A DNA stretch of 64,000 bases from Xanthocytophaga flava (GTDB taxonomy: Bacteria; Bacteroidota; Bacteroidia; Cytophagales; 172606-1). The position numbers and the translations under genes are program-made. The stretch is taken from NCBI GenBank assembly GCA_030068525.1, contig JASJOS010000011.1, positions 124,001-188,000 of the forward strand, given 5' to 3'. Positions 10,026 to 18,603 of this stretch are shown piece after piece. The stretch's first letter is position 1, and each line of letters opens with the position of its first letter. The notes beneath the pieces were generated by a model. It did not search any database. It saw nothing but the letters and a program-made list of their open reading frames with translations, and had not been told where the DNA came from.

Positions 10026-10433
10026 ATGCCAACAGTTTCGACGGAATATCTGGGTCATTTGCGTACGCAGGCCAAACATGTCGCATCCGGAAATACTATT
10101 ATCACAGATGCACCCCTGGATAATCATGGAAAGGGAGAAGCTTTTTCTCCTACAGATCTGACTTCTGCTTCTTTAGGAAGTTGTATGATGACTATTATGG
10201 GTATTGTAGCAGAGCGGGAGAATCTTGATCTGACTGGTACTGCATTTGAAGTTACTAAGACAATGGCTGCCGATCCTCGTCGTATTTCCAAAATTGAGGT
10301 GAATTTTAAAATAAAAAGTAATGTAGAATTGTCTGAAGCACAAAAGCAAAAATTGCAAAATGCTGCCCGTACATGTCCTGTTGCATTAAGCTTGCATCCG
10401 GATATTGAACAACTGGTGACATTTGAGTTTTAA
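10026..10433 (+). CDS. OsmC/YhfA family peroxiredoxin-like protein
   Basis: The protein has 135 residues. It shows the two OsmC cysteines: one in SLGSCMMTIMGIVAERE on the central helix and one in ARTCPVALSLHP near the end. OsmC-fold proteins reduce organic hydroperoxides using this thiol pair; the short YhfA-like branch is less well defined. It faces the ytxJ gene across a shared terminator, so two thiol-redox proteins sit side by side, though they are transcribed convergently. Confidence 0.88.
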   Translation: MPTVSTEYLGHLRTQAKHVASGNTIITDAPLDNHGKGEAFSPTDLTSASLGSCMMTIMGIVAERENLDLTGTAFEVTKTMAADPRRISKIEVNFKIKSNVELSEAQKQKLQNAARTCPVALSLHPDIEQLVTFEF

Positions 10434-10455
10434 GCCAACCTATTAGTAAAAATAG

Positions 10456-10482
10456 AAAAGCCCCTGTTCAGCAGGGGCTTTT
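10456..10482. terminator. bidirectional intrinsic terminator
   Basis: An 11-bp GC-rich stem (aaaagcccctg and its complement) with A- and T-runs lies between the convergent osmC-like and ytxJ genes. Confidence 0.9.
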
Positions 10483-10485
10483 GTG

Positions 10486-10836
10486 TTAATTATGTGAATT
10501 CTCAAGTTGTTTTTTTACATCCGCATATGCTATATCCCAGTGAGAGGCGTTATACACGCATTCTCCCTTCTGAATTACTAATATTTGTGGGGACTGGTGT
10601 TCCACATCAAATGTATGTGCAATTCGTGTAGATAAAGTTCTGAATGAAATCAAATCCAGGTAATACGCCTTCACACTTTGCATTTCTCCTTCATTCCAAT
10701 TGCGTTCCAGACGTCCCAATGCTGTTGCGCTGATGGAACAGCGGGTACTATGTTTGAATATAACAACAGGTTGCTGATGTGATGCCTGTTCAATCTCCTG
10801 TAATTGTTTTTCTTCTGTTAGCTGAATCCAGTTCAT
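10486..10836 (-). CDS. ytxJ: YtxJ family bacillithiol-system redox protein
   Basis: The protein has 116 residues with a thioredoxin-like fold, beginning MNWIQLTEEKQLQEI. The active site is KHSTRCSISATAL, with a single Cys in the place of CxxC as expected for YtxJ monothiol proteins, and the cis-Pro loop is HQSPQILVIQKGE. I chose the internal ATG at 10836 rather than the longer frame starting at 10890, because the extra 18 residues are hydrophobic and unrelated to the family. The presence of YtxJ suggests bacillithiol as the low-molecular-weight thiol in this organism (inference). Confidence 0.88.
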   Translation of the reverse strand: MNWIQLTEEKQLQEIEQASHQQPVVIFKHSTRCSISATALGRLERNWNEGEMQSVKAYYLDLISFRTLSTRIAHTFDVEHQSPQILVIQKGECVYNASHWDIAYADVKKQLENSHN

Positions 10837-10973
10837 ATAAATAATGCCCAATAAATATATAATACAATTTTGTAATCCGGTTATAGGCAAAACCCATAAT
10901 TTGCAAAATTGATTCCATTTAAATCAACACATCATAGTGGTTATTTGTGTTATAATTAATCTATAAGTCTCTT

Positions 10974-11015
10974 TAAAATACAATAGCACAGAGCGCTCTG
11001 TGCTATTGTATTTTA
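10974..11015 (-). terminator. 42-bp perfect palindrome, probable terminator
   Basis: A perfect palindrome with 21-bp arms and no loop is centred on agc/gct at 10994/10995. It lies just downstream of the minus-strand repeat-protein gene, with A/T-rich outer arms, so termination is the simplest role. Confidence 0.7.
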
Positions 11016-11019
11016 TTAT

Positions 11020-11943
11020 CTATCTTGGTTTATCCCAAATTTCAGATTCCCGACTGTCATATCTTGGTTTTTCGTCTTTCTTCTTCATATAAGATGGCAC
11101 ATATTTCTTTTTACCCATACGCTTGAGTATCTTTTTACGATATTTCTCTTTTTTCTCAAACGAGCTGTTCTTATATCCACCACGATATTTCAGATTTGGA
11201 TAAGTGCCTTTCGGACGTTTGCGTACTACAATATCACCTTTGTAAGAAGACAATTCTTTAGATTTCTTCTTATACATTTTCTTGCGATACTCTATACGTA
11301 AGGTATGTCCACCACGATAAGATGACAGGTCTTCTGCCCTCTTCTTATACATCTTCTTGCGATAAGGCATCGCTAATGTACGATTCTCGCCTCTGAAGTT
11401 GTTGAAGTCTTCAGCACGTTTTTTGTACATTTTCTCACGGTAAGGCTTTGCCAGTGTCCGGTTTTCACCTCTGAAACCACTAAACTCGGCATTACGCTTT
11501 TCCATCATCTTTTCCCGATAGGCAGGTCCAGGCACAAGCATTCCCTTTGCTTTCGAGTTGGCTTTGAGCGAACGTTTGTACATCGCCATACCCATTGGAT
11601 TTTTACTTCTCAGAGGAATTTCTGCGGGTTGTTTATTCAGATTGAGGCTTCTTGGGTTATTGACATCTGTTGCATCTTGAGGACGACGTACAGGTACTAA
11701 CATAGCTCTCTTATCTGAATTGCGTTGCACACTCTGCCGAAACATCCGTTTTCCCATGGCATTATTGCTGGGAGCAGGTTGCGAAGAACGAGTTGCCTTT
11801 TCGCCTTTTTTTCCTGAATACTCTTTTTGTTTGCTACGAGTCTCTGCTTTGGTTGGTACTCGGACCAATTGAGCCTGTACTTCACTAGTAAAGAAAACTG
11901 TATACAAAATGATTCCGAAACCTATTTTGAGGCTTCGGTTCAT
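11020..11943 (-). CDS. exported basic repeat protein of unknown function
   Basis: From the ATG at 11943 the protein has 307 residues, with a signal peptide (KIGFGIILYTVFFTSEVQA) that decides this start over the longer frame from 12015. The mature protein is very basic. It holds at least four tandem repeats of about 30 residues with the core Y-R-K/E-K-M-Y-K-K-R-A-E-D, then L/F-S/N, then Y/F-R-G. Two more distant copies at the N-terminus carry an MG-xx-MY/F-R/K motif. The pattern suggests an extended or surface-binding protein, perhaps binding polyanions. It lies 81 bases downstream of a lipoprotein gene on the same strand, a likely operon. I recognise no family. Confidence 0.72.
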   Translation of the reverse strand: MNRSLKIGFGIILYTVFFTSEVQAQLVRVPTKAETRSKQKEYSGKKGEKATRSSQPAPSNNAMGKRMFRQSVQRNSDKRAMLVPVRRPQDATDVNNPRSLNLNKQPAEIPLRSKNPMGMAMYKRSLKANSKAKGMLVPGPAYREKMMEKRNAEFSGFRGENRTLAKPYREKMYKKRAEDFNNFRGENRTLAMPYRKKMYKKRAEDLSSYRGGHTLRIEYRKKMYKKKSKELSSYKGDIVVRKRPKGTYPNLKYRGGYKNSSFEKKEKYRKKILKRMGKKKYVPSYMKKKDEKPRYDSRESEIWDKPR

Positions 11944-12024
11944 GGTAGAATGCCAATATCTTTTTGCGAAAAAATGCTTCATGGACAGATATATCTTGAG
12001 GCCATATGCTGGCAATACGTATAC

Positions 12025-12387
12025 TTAAGAACCTTTCTTCCGGGGGTCGGTTCGTTTTACTTTATTTCGTTGCATTGGCTTTTTGGATATAATGCCATTT
12101 TTATCCCGTTTCACACGTACCATCGGGAATTCAGAAGTAGTTTCAGGATCGCCGGAACCTGCTGACATACTGGCATCATTACCACCTCCGCCATCAGCAG
12201 GTTTGGTGGCATTGGTTTCAATTTTCCAGTCTGTTTTATCTGCGCCACCAGAAACAGCCGCTCCGGAACCACCTCCATCCGAACCTTCCCAATAGACAGG
12301 ACAATAGCTTTTGCGTGAGCAGGAAGCTAGCAGGGTGGTCAGCAGAACCATACCCCATACTATCTTTTGTAGTTGTAAAACTTTCAT
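12025..12387 (-). CDS. small Gly/Ser-rich lipoprotein
   Basis: The protein has 120 residues with a lipobox LLASC (Cys about 23). The mature part is low complexity: Gly-, Ser- and Asp-rich in the middle, with a basic C-terminus (RVKRDKNGIISKKPMQRNKVKR). It is probably disordered. It is the first gene of a likely two-gene unit with the basic repeat protein downstream; both have basic tails and no recognisable fold, so they may act together at the cell surface (inference). Confidence 0.65.
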   Translation of the reverse strand: MKVLQLQKIVWGMVLLTTLLASCSRKSYCPVYWEGSDGGGSGAAVSGGADKTDWKIETNATKPADGGGGNDASMSAGSGDPETTSEFPMVRVKRDKNGIISKKPMQRNKVKRTDPRKKGS

Positions 12388-12851
12388 ATAGTATTTAATA
12401 GTTTGACAATCAAAAGGATGAAAATATGTATTTTATTTGATTGTATAACGTTGTTTTTAGTAAGATATTGGTTAAACAGCATTTTTCCGACATCTGATTA
12501 TCTCCCTGCACTACAGAATAACACACCACTATCTTTTTTTACATAGCTAGCCTATTTTTCTGTATTCCTGGGAGTAGTTCATTTTCCTACCTGTTTGCTT
12601 GACAAAAACCGAACCAGTTTTAGCGTATAAACGCTATTTTACTGATTGCAAGGTAATTGAAAATAATAGGTTTTTTTTCGTATTTTCTTTGATTCCTTCT
12701 TCGGGTAAGAAATGAGGATGAAATGTAAAGATGAGCTTATGAAAAAAAGTAAAAAAATATTGGGAGGAAAAGGCAAACCCTCTAACTTTCGCCCACCTTA
12801 TAGATCCTCTTTTATCCTGAATCTACGGTATCACTTTAACCTGTATGCCTC
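12388..12851. other. 464-bp upstream region of cydAB
   Basis: No convincing gene is seen; a short in-frame ORF from 12712 is out of frame with cydA and overlaps its start. An inverted repeat tagcg-N6-cgcta lies at 12621-12636, about 215 bases before cydA, and could be an operator. Redox-responsive control of cydAB would be expected, but no recognised FNR-type site is clear. Confidence 0.35.
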
Positions 12852-14231
12852 ATGGATGTCGAATTTCTCTCCCGTCTGCAATTTGCCTTTACTATAGCTT
12901 TTCATTATATCTATCCACCATTAAGTATTGGTCTGGGAGTATGTTTGGTCATTATGGAGGGACTGTATTTAAAAACAGGAAAGTTGATGTATGAACAGAT
13001 GACCCGTTTCTGGATTAAGATCTTTGCCTTGATTTTTGGGATTGGAGTTGCCACTGGGATAGTTATGGAATTTGAGTTTGGAACAAACTGGGCTACCTAT
13101 TCACGGTATGTGGGCGATATCTTTGGTAGTGCACTGGCAGCTGAAGGAATATTCGCTTTTGCACTGGAATCTGGTTTTTTGGGAATTCTGATCTTTGGTT
13201 GGAATCGTGTGAGTTCCCGGGTTCATTTCTTTTCTACTATTATGGTAGCGCTGGGGTCTATGTTTTCTGCTATCTGGATTGTAGTAGCCAATTCGTGGCA
13301 ACAAACTCCGGCAGGATATCATATTGTTGGAGAGGGGTTAAATGCCCGTGCTGAAATTACAGATTTCTGGGCTATGGTCTTTAATCCTTCCTCTGTAGAT
13401 AGGTTGTCACATGTGATTAATGGTTCTTTTTTAGCAGGGTCATTTCTGGTCTTAAGTGTAAGTGCCTTTTATATACTCAACAATCGGTATGTTGAACTTT
13501 CCAGAGCTTCCTTTAAGATTGGTCTGGTAGTGGCTGGAATAGCTTCTATGTTACAGTTGTTTACTGGGCATCGTTCAGCAGATGGGGTAGCACAAAACCA
13601 GCCTGCAAAGTTGGCTGCTTTCGAAGGCCATTATGATAGTCTGGAGGTTGCAGATATGTATCTGGTGGGTTGGGTAAACCAAAAGACAGAAGAGGTGTCA
13701 GGTCTTAGCATTCCCAAAGGATTGACTTTTTTAATTCATCAGGATTTTACAACGCCTGTCAAAGGACTTCGACATTTTAAAGAAGAAGATCGCCCAACGG
13801 CTGTAAACTTCGTTTTTCAGACTTACCATCTAATGGTTGCTATTGGGATGATACTTATTGGTTTGACTTTGTTGGCTGCATGGCTTCTCTGGAGAAACAA
13901 ACTTTTTACACAACGTTGGTTAATGATTGTCTTTGCGTTCTCTGTTTTACTGCCTCAGATCGGGAATCAGGTAGGTTGGTATTCGGCTGAGGTAGGGCGC
14001 CAACCCTGGGTAGTATACGGTCTGTTGCGTACATCAGACGCGTTATCTAAAGCTGTAACTGCTAACCAAGTTATATTTTCCTTAATTCTGTTTACTGTGG
14101 TATATGTGTTGCTATTTATCTTATTTATATATCTATTAAATAAAAAGATACAACATGGGCCTTATGATGAAGAGGCACAGGAGGATATTCCAGATGCAAG
14201 CAAACGCGATAACCCATTAATGGCACATTAG
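12852..14231 (+). CDS. cydA: cytochrome bd quinol oxidase subunit I
   Basis: The protein has 459 residues with nine or so membrane helices, beginning [22 protein letters not shown], which contains the conserved N-terminal His (heme ligand). The quinol oxidase signature [12 protein letters not shown] is intact near residue 380. The protein is shorter than the E. coli subunit (about 520), consistent with the short Q-loop form found in Bacteroidota and Firmicutes. It oxidises quinol and reduces oxygen at low oxygen tension. cydB follows after 37 bases; no cydX or cydCD genes are visible nearby. Confidence 0.96.
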   Translation: MDVEFLSRLQFAFTIAFHYIYPPLSIGLGVCLVIMEGLYLKTGKLMYEQMTRFWIKIFALIFGIGVATGIVMEFEFGTNWATYSRYVGDIFGSALAAEGIFAFALESGFLGILIFGWNRVSSRVHFFSTIMVALGSMFSAIWIVVANSWQQTPAGYHIVGEGLNARAEITDFWAMVFNPSSVDRLSHVINGSFLAGSFLVLSVSAFYILNNRYVELSRASFKIGLVVAGIASMLQLFTGHRSADGVAQNQPAKLAAFEGHYDSLEVADMYLVGWVNQKTEEVSGLSIPKGLTFLIHQDFTTPVKGLRHFKEEDRPTAVNFVFQTYHLMVAIGMILIGLTLLAAWLLWRNKLFTQRWLMIVFAFSVLLPQIGNQVGWYSAEVGRQPWVVYGLLRTSDALSKAVTANQVIFSLILFTVVYVLLFILFIYLLNKKIQHGPYDEEAQEDIPDASKRDNPLMAH

Positions 14232-14268
14232 TAAGACTATCTGACTTTAGATTTTTAACCGGATAAAT

Positions 14269-15303
14269 ATGGAAACGATTTTAGGACTCGATCTGCCAAC
14301 CTGGTGGTTTTTGGTTGTAGGTGGACTTTTTAGTGGCTATGCTATTCTGGATGGATTTGATTTAGGAGCAGGAGCATTACATTTATTCTTTAATAAAGAA
14401 GAGAGTCGTCGGATTGTTCTGAATGCTGTTGGACCTGTGTGGGATGGGAATGAGGTTTGGATTGTAATAGGAGGAGGAGCCCTGTTTGCTGGTTTTCCTT
14501 TGGTATATGCATCTGTATTTTCGGCCTTTTACATTCCCTTCATGTTGTTTCTGGTGATGTTGATTTTTCGGGCTATCTCTATTGAATTTCGAAGTAAAGA
14601 ACCTATGCACTGGTGGAGACAGCTTTGGGATATTAACTATTGTATATCCAGTATTATGATAGCCTTCCTATTAGGATTAGTATTAGGAAATGTAATCCAA
14701 GGCATTCCAATTGATCAAAATGGAGATTTTACAGGGAGGTGGTTATCATTTATAAATCCCTATGCCTGTATAGTAGCTATTACAACAGTTGCCTTGTTTA
14801 TGATGCATGGGGCTATTTATCTTACAATGAAGACTGAAAACCGTTTGTATGCTAAACTTACTATTCTGGTGAAGAATACAACCATCTTTTTTGTAATCTG
14901 TTATGCTGTTACTACACTGGCAACCTTGTTGTATGCGACTCATCTCTCTGAAGACTTCAAACAACATCCTCAATTGTTTAGTATCCCTCTTGTTGCCATT
15001 CTATCAGTGGCGAATATTACCCGACAGATTACAAAGCGGAAATATCGCTTCGCCTTTATTTCATCATCTGTTACAGTGAGTCTGTTGTTAATACTGATTG
15101 CTATTGGCCTATACCCCAATATTGTGATTTCTACAGTGTCGCCAGCTTATAATCTGACTGTGTATAAAGCTGCCTCCTCTGCAAAATCTCTAAAGATTAT
15201 GTTACTATTTGCAGTTATCGGTGTACCATTGGTTGCAACCTATACTACATTTGTCTTCTGGACATTCAGAGGGAAGGTAAAGTTGGATGAGCATAGCTAT
15301 TAG
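14269..15303 (+). CDS. cydB: cytochrome bd quinol oxidase subunit II
   Basis: The protein has 344 residues with about eight membrane helices. The N-terminal CydB signature is intact (FSGYAILDGFDLGAGALHLF), as is the following RRIVLNAVGPVWDGNEVWIV. It pairs with CydA to form the oxidase. The last codons overlap the stop of the convergent ATP-grasp gene by 4 bases, leaving no room for a terminator between the two. Confidence 0.96.
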   Translation: METILGLDLPTWWFLVVGGLFSGYAILDGFDLGAGALHLFFNKEESRRIVLNAVGPVWDGNEVWIVIGGGALFAGFPLVYASVFSAFYIPFMLFLVMLIFRAISIEFRSKEPMHWWRQLWDINYCISSIMIAFLLGLVLGNVIQGIPIDQNGDFTGRWLSFINPYACIVAITTVALFMMHGAIYLTMKTENRLYAKLTILVKNTTIFFVICYAVTTLATLLYATHLSEDFKQHPQLFSIPLVAILSVANITRQITKRKYRFAFISSSVTVSLLLILIAIGLYPNIVISTVSPAYNLTVYKAASSAKSLKIMLLFAVIGVPLVATYTTFVFWTFRGKVKLDEHSY

Positions 15304-16187
15304 TTAACAGTTTCTAATTGCAAAATTCTTTGCCAGAGTTTGACAGGTGAAATAGCACAGATACCCGAAAACTGTGCATCCCCTGCTTCTATCAGAATCC
15401 ATTCACCCGACTCTTTTTGCCCTATATCTACTGCAATATAGGGTACACCTATTTGTACAGATGCTTGCGTGGCCATATCAAGTATAATCGTTTCTTCTGC
15501 TTTGGAAACTGTACGTAATGGGTCGTCGTTGTTCCAATAATAGCTATAGTCTATCACCTGGTTATTTAGAAGAAATACCCGGTATTCTCTGCCTTTGGGA
15601 AAGTCAGTACCTGTTTTTTCTACATGTCTTAGTTGCATTACTTCCCGGATAATGACTTTTCCTAGTGAGCGGGATGTACTTTTATATAAGTTGGAAACTA
15701 TATTCTCCAGAGCGGATTCCTCATAAGCTACACATGATTTCCATCCCCATTTTTTAAACGATTGGATAGTACCTTTGATAAATACCGGATAACCTATTTT
15801 TTGTGCCATCATTTTTGCTTCAGATACAGATGTAGCCACCAGACTTTTACAGGTCATATGTTCTATGTAGGGATAATATCTGTCAAATTCTTCTGCTTGT
15901 TGAAATTCTTCAGGGGAGTTAACTAATCGGATATTTTTTTTGAGAAGTTCCTGATATACATTTCTGTAGTGTTCAGGGTCAGGAACATAGCCTATCCAGA
16001 ATGCTATTTCCTCTTTTACCATCTCTGGTATATGTGAGAATGCATCTTCTATAGAAATATTGTCAAAGCTTTGTGGGATGTAATAGCTTTGGATGCCAAC
16101 TAGTTCAGCTGTCTGGGTAACTTTACGTATATCATTGGCACTGGCCGAAGGAGATAATTGAGGTGACGATTCAGAAATGATAATCAT
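15300..16187 (-). CDS. ATP-grasp domain protein
   Basis: The protein has 295 residues. The middle and C-terminal parts resemble ATP-grasp proteins with KSLVATSVSEAKMMAQKIGYPVFIKG (ATP-binding Lys), IIREVMQL and a final metal-binding stretch YIAVDIGQKESGEWILIEAGDAQ. Such enzymes form amide or peptide bonds through acyl-phosphates, or act in immunity-like or resistance contexts. The substrate here is unknown. It is a single gene, convergent with cydB. The alternative, a non-catalytic member, seems unlikely because the key acidic and lysine positions appear to be present. Confidence 0.72.
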   Translation of the reverse strand: MIIISESSPQLSPSASANDIRKVTQTAELVGIQSYYIPQSFDNISIEDAFSHIPEMVKEEIAFWIGYVPDPEHYRNVYQELLKKNIRLVNSPEEFQQAEEFDRYYPYIEHMTCKSLVATSVSEAKMMAQKIGYPVFIKGTIQSFKKWGWKSCVAYEESALENIVSNLYKSTSRSLGKVIIREVMQLRHVEKTGTDFPKGREYRVFLLNNQVIDYSYYWNNDDPLRTVSKAEETIILDMATQASVQIGVPYIAVDIGQKESGEWILIEAGDAQFSGICAISPVKLWQRILQLETVN

Positions 16188-16305
16188 AAATTTGGAAAAG
16201 AAATTTTGGCATATAGATTACTGGAAGTTCTACCAGGATGATCTTATAAGGCTTTGATAGTAAGTTGTATTTTGCAAAATAGTGTATATGATCTGCATGC
16301 AATAG

Positions 16306-16328
16306 GAAAACGTAATAATTACGTTTTC
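16306..16328. repeat. palindrome in the 320-bp divergent intergenic region 16188-16507
   Basis: An 11-bp perfect inverted repeat (gaaaacgtaat and its complement) with one central base lies between the divergent ATP-grasp and fucosidase genes. It is a possible operator. Nothing else is seen in this AT-rich region. Confidence 0.45.
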
Positions 16329-16507
16329 TATATTACTTTGGTATATGTAGAAAGATGGATTGTCTTATGGAATAATTGCTTTTTAAAATCTGTAGTAAAA
16401 AAAATATATGAACAATGCCTCTCAAAATTCCACATTTTAAATTTCCTTTGAAAAGGCAACGCAATGCTACATTATATTCTTGTTTTATTATTCAATAGTT
16501 AGTTTTT

Positions 16508-17974
16508 ATGCAAAAAAACTGCATTTCTCTGCGCCTGACACAATTACTTTTATTAGTTGCACCTTTGGTAGTTCAGGCTCAGAATGCTCCTAAAGCTGTA
16601 ACACCATTGGCTGTTACACCTCAACCCAGACAACTTGCTTATCAGCAGCTTGAAACCATCGCCTTCATTCACTATACTGTTAATGCCTTTACTGATAAAG
16701 AGTGGGGAGATGGAACTGAAAGCCCTAAAATCTTTAACCCATCTGAATTAGATGTAAAGCAATGGGTAAAAGCTTGTAAAGATGGTGGTCTCAAACAAAT
16801 TATTCTAACTGCAAAGCATCACGATGGATTTTGTTTATGGCCAAGCAAGTATACCGAACACTCTATCAAGAATAGCCCATACAAAGGGGGAAAAGGGGAT
16901 ATTGTAAAAGAACTATCAGAGGCTTGTAAGGAAGCTGGAATTAAGTTTGGGATATATTTGTCTCCTTGGGATCGTCATGAACCTGCTTATGGAACGAGTA
17001 CATACAATGATTATTACAAAAATCAACTACGTGAATTGCTGACAAACTATGGTGAGATCAGTGAAGTATGGATGGACGGAGCCAAAGGAGAGAATGCAAA
17101 AAATATGGAGTATGATTTTGAAGGGTATAGAGCTATCATACGTGAACTTCAGCCTAAAGCTGTAATCTTCTCAGATGCAGGTCCTGATGTACGCTGGATG
17201 GGTAATGAGAAGGGCTTTGCCGGTGAAACGAACTGGTCATTACTGGATAAAAGCTCAATAGGGATCGGACAGGCTAACTCACCCGGATACAAATTTCTGA
17301 ATACAGGTCAGGCTGATGGCAAAGATTGGTTAGTAGGCGAGTGTGATGTGTCGATTCGTCCAGGTTGGTTTTATCATGCAGCAGAAGATAGTAAGGTAAA
17401 ATCACTGGAACATCTCTTGGATATCTATTATAAATCAGTAGGAAGAAATGCAGTGTTGCTGCTTAATTTACCTCCGGATCGTCGGGGACTGATCCATGAG
17501 AATGACGTGGAGCGGTTAAAAGAATTTCGAACAGTAGTAACTGAGACTTTTAGAACCAATCTGGCTTTAAATAAAAGTGCTAAGGCAGATCATTTCCGTA
17601 GCAAAGAGTATCTGGCACAAAATACGACAGATGGAAGTTCCAGAACGTTCTGGGCAACAGAAGATGGGGTGAGTCAGGCCATGATTACCATTCCATTCGG
17701 AAGATCGACCACTTTTGATAGGATTTCCTTAGCTGAGCCTATTGAATTTGGACAAAGAGTGAATTCATTTACCGTCGAAGCTTTTGTAGAGGGTAAATGG
17801 GAGTTTGTGGCAAAAGGGACTACAATTGGGTATAAGCGTTTGTTGCGTATAAAACCTGTAACTGCTACACAAGTTAGGATGACAATTGGAACAGCAGGTA
17901 CTCCCCTGTTAATTTCAGAGATTGGCATATACAAAGCCTCTGCAAAAGATACGGGCGTGGATGAGTTTAAATGA
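16508..17974 (+). CDS. GH29 alpha-L-fucosidase with C-terminal F5/8-type-C-like domain
   Basis: The protein has 488 residues with a signal peptide (LTQLLLLVAPLVVQAQ). The GH29 TIM-barrel spans about residues 45-345, with KQIILTAKHHDGFCLWPSKY and the nucleophile region EVWMDGAKG typical of the family. A beta-sandwich follows (from about 355, TNLALNKSAKADHFRSKEY), like coagulation-factor 5/8 C-type carbohydrate-binding modules. It hydrolyses terminal alpha-fucose, probably in the periplasm. No polysaccharide-utilisation genes (SusCD) are adjacent, so it is an isolated enzyme. The linkage is not predictable with confidence. Confidence 0.92.
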   Translation: MQKNCISLRLTQLLLLVAPLVVQAQNAPKAVTPLAVTPQPRQLAYQQLETIAFIHYTVNAFTDKEWGDGTESPKIFNPSELDVKQWVKACKDGGLKQIILTAKHHDGFCLWPSKYTEHSIKNSPYKGGKGDIVKELSEACKEAGIKFGIYLSPWDRHEPAYGTSTYNDYYKNQLRELLTNYGEISEVWMDGAKGENAKNMEYDFEGYRAIIRELQPKAVIFSDAGPDVRWMGNEKGFAGETNWSLLDKSSIGIGQANSPGYKFLNTGQADGKDWLVGECDVSIRPGWFYHAAEDSKVKSLEHLLDIYYKSVGRNAVLLLNLPPDRRGLIHENDVERLKEFRTVVTETFRTNLALNKSAKADHFRSKEYLAQNTTDGSSRTFWATEDGVSQAMITIPFGRSTTFDRISLAEPIEFGQRVNSFTVEAFVEGKWEFVAKGTTIGYKRLLRIKPVTATQVRMTIGTAGTPLLISEIGIYKASAKDTGVDEFK

Positions 17975-17995
17975 GACAGTTAGATAAGTAAATGC

Positions 17996-18030
17996 AAAAA
18001 AGCAACAGATTCAGAATCTGTTGCTTTTTT
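17996..18030. terminator. bidirectional intrinsic terminator
   Basis: A 16-bp perfect stem (aaaaaagcaacagatt and its complement) with a 3-base loop lies between the convergent fucosidase and VOC genes. Confidence 0.9.
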
Positions 18031-18055
18031 GTTGATGGTGAAGATTGCAAATAAT

Positions 18056-18430
18056 CTAGATTGTATTCTGAATTTCACATAGTTCAATCCAATGTCCATC
18101 CGGATCTACAATAAAAATCTGCCAGTTGCCGTCAGGACGTTGTTTAGGGCCTGTAAATGTTGCATTTTTTGCTTTTAGCTCAGCTTCAACGGCTTTTATA
18201 TTATCTACCTGTAAGGCAAAATGAGTTCCTCTTGAATGCGAATGTACGGCCTCTGTACGATTGCCAATTAGGTGTATTTCCTGTGTTGTTCCAATACGAA
18301 ACCAAGCACCTGGAAAATCAAAAGCTGGCCTGGGTAATTGAGGTAATCCCAGAATATCACGATAAAATGAGATGCTTGTCTTTACATCTGCGACATGTAC
18401 TGCCACATGATTGAGTAACTGTATATTCAT
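18056..18430 (-). CDS. VOC (glyoxalase/dioxygenase fold) protein
   Basis: From the ATG at 18430 the protein has 124 residues: MNIQLLNHVAVHVADVKTSISFYRDILGL is the normal start of a VOC fold, so the longer frame to 18484 is not used. Metal-binding positions expected for the fold are seen (the first-strand His, the middle strand GTHFALQVDN, and the final strand DGHWIELCEIQ). Members include glyoxalases, fosfomycin-resistance enzymes and extradiol dioxygenases; the substrate here is unknown. Confidence 0.88.
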   Translation of the reverse strand: MNIQLLNHVAVHVADVKTSISFYRDILGLPQLPRPAFDFPGAWFRIGTTQEIHLIGNRTEAVHSHSRGTHFALQVDNIKAVEAELKAKNATFTGPKQRPDGNWQIFIVDPDGHWIELCEIQNTI

Positions 18431-18603
18431 ACAAAGTCTAATCTGGTATGGTAAAAATAAGACCTCGAAAATACACGAACCCATTTACAAAGGCAAAAAA
18501 GGAGTTGAATTAAGATTAACTTTACTAGACTTCTACAAAAGAAGCACACCTTTGTCAAAAAAAAGATACTATTTTTGCCGCTTCAAGATGTACATTCCAA
18601 CTT

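Noticed and set aside
10974-11015. Mobile-element end or dimer-resolution site
   Set aside because: The 42-bp palindrome is perfect but its place right after a minus-strand gene and the A/T outer arms fit a terminator better.
12712-12897. 61-codon ORF before cydA
   Set aside because: Runs into cydA in another frame and has no family; not a convincing leader peptide.
16254-16451. 65-codon ORF in the intergenic region
   Set aside because: No domain, no start signal, and it covers a palindrome; most likely chance.
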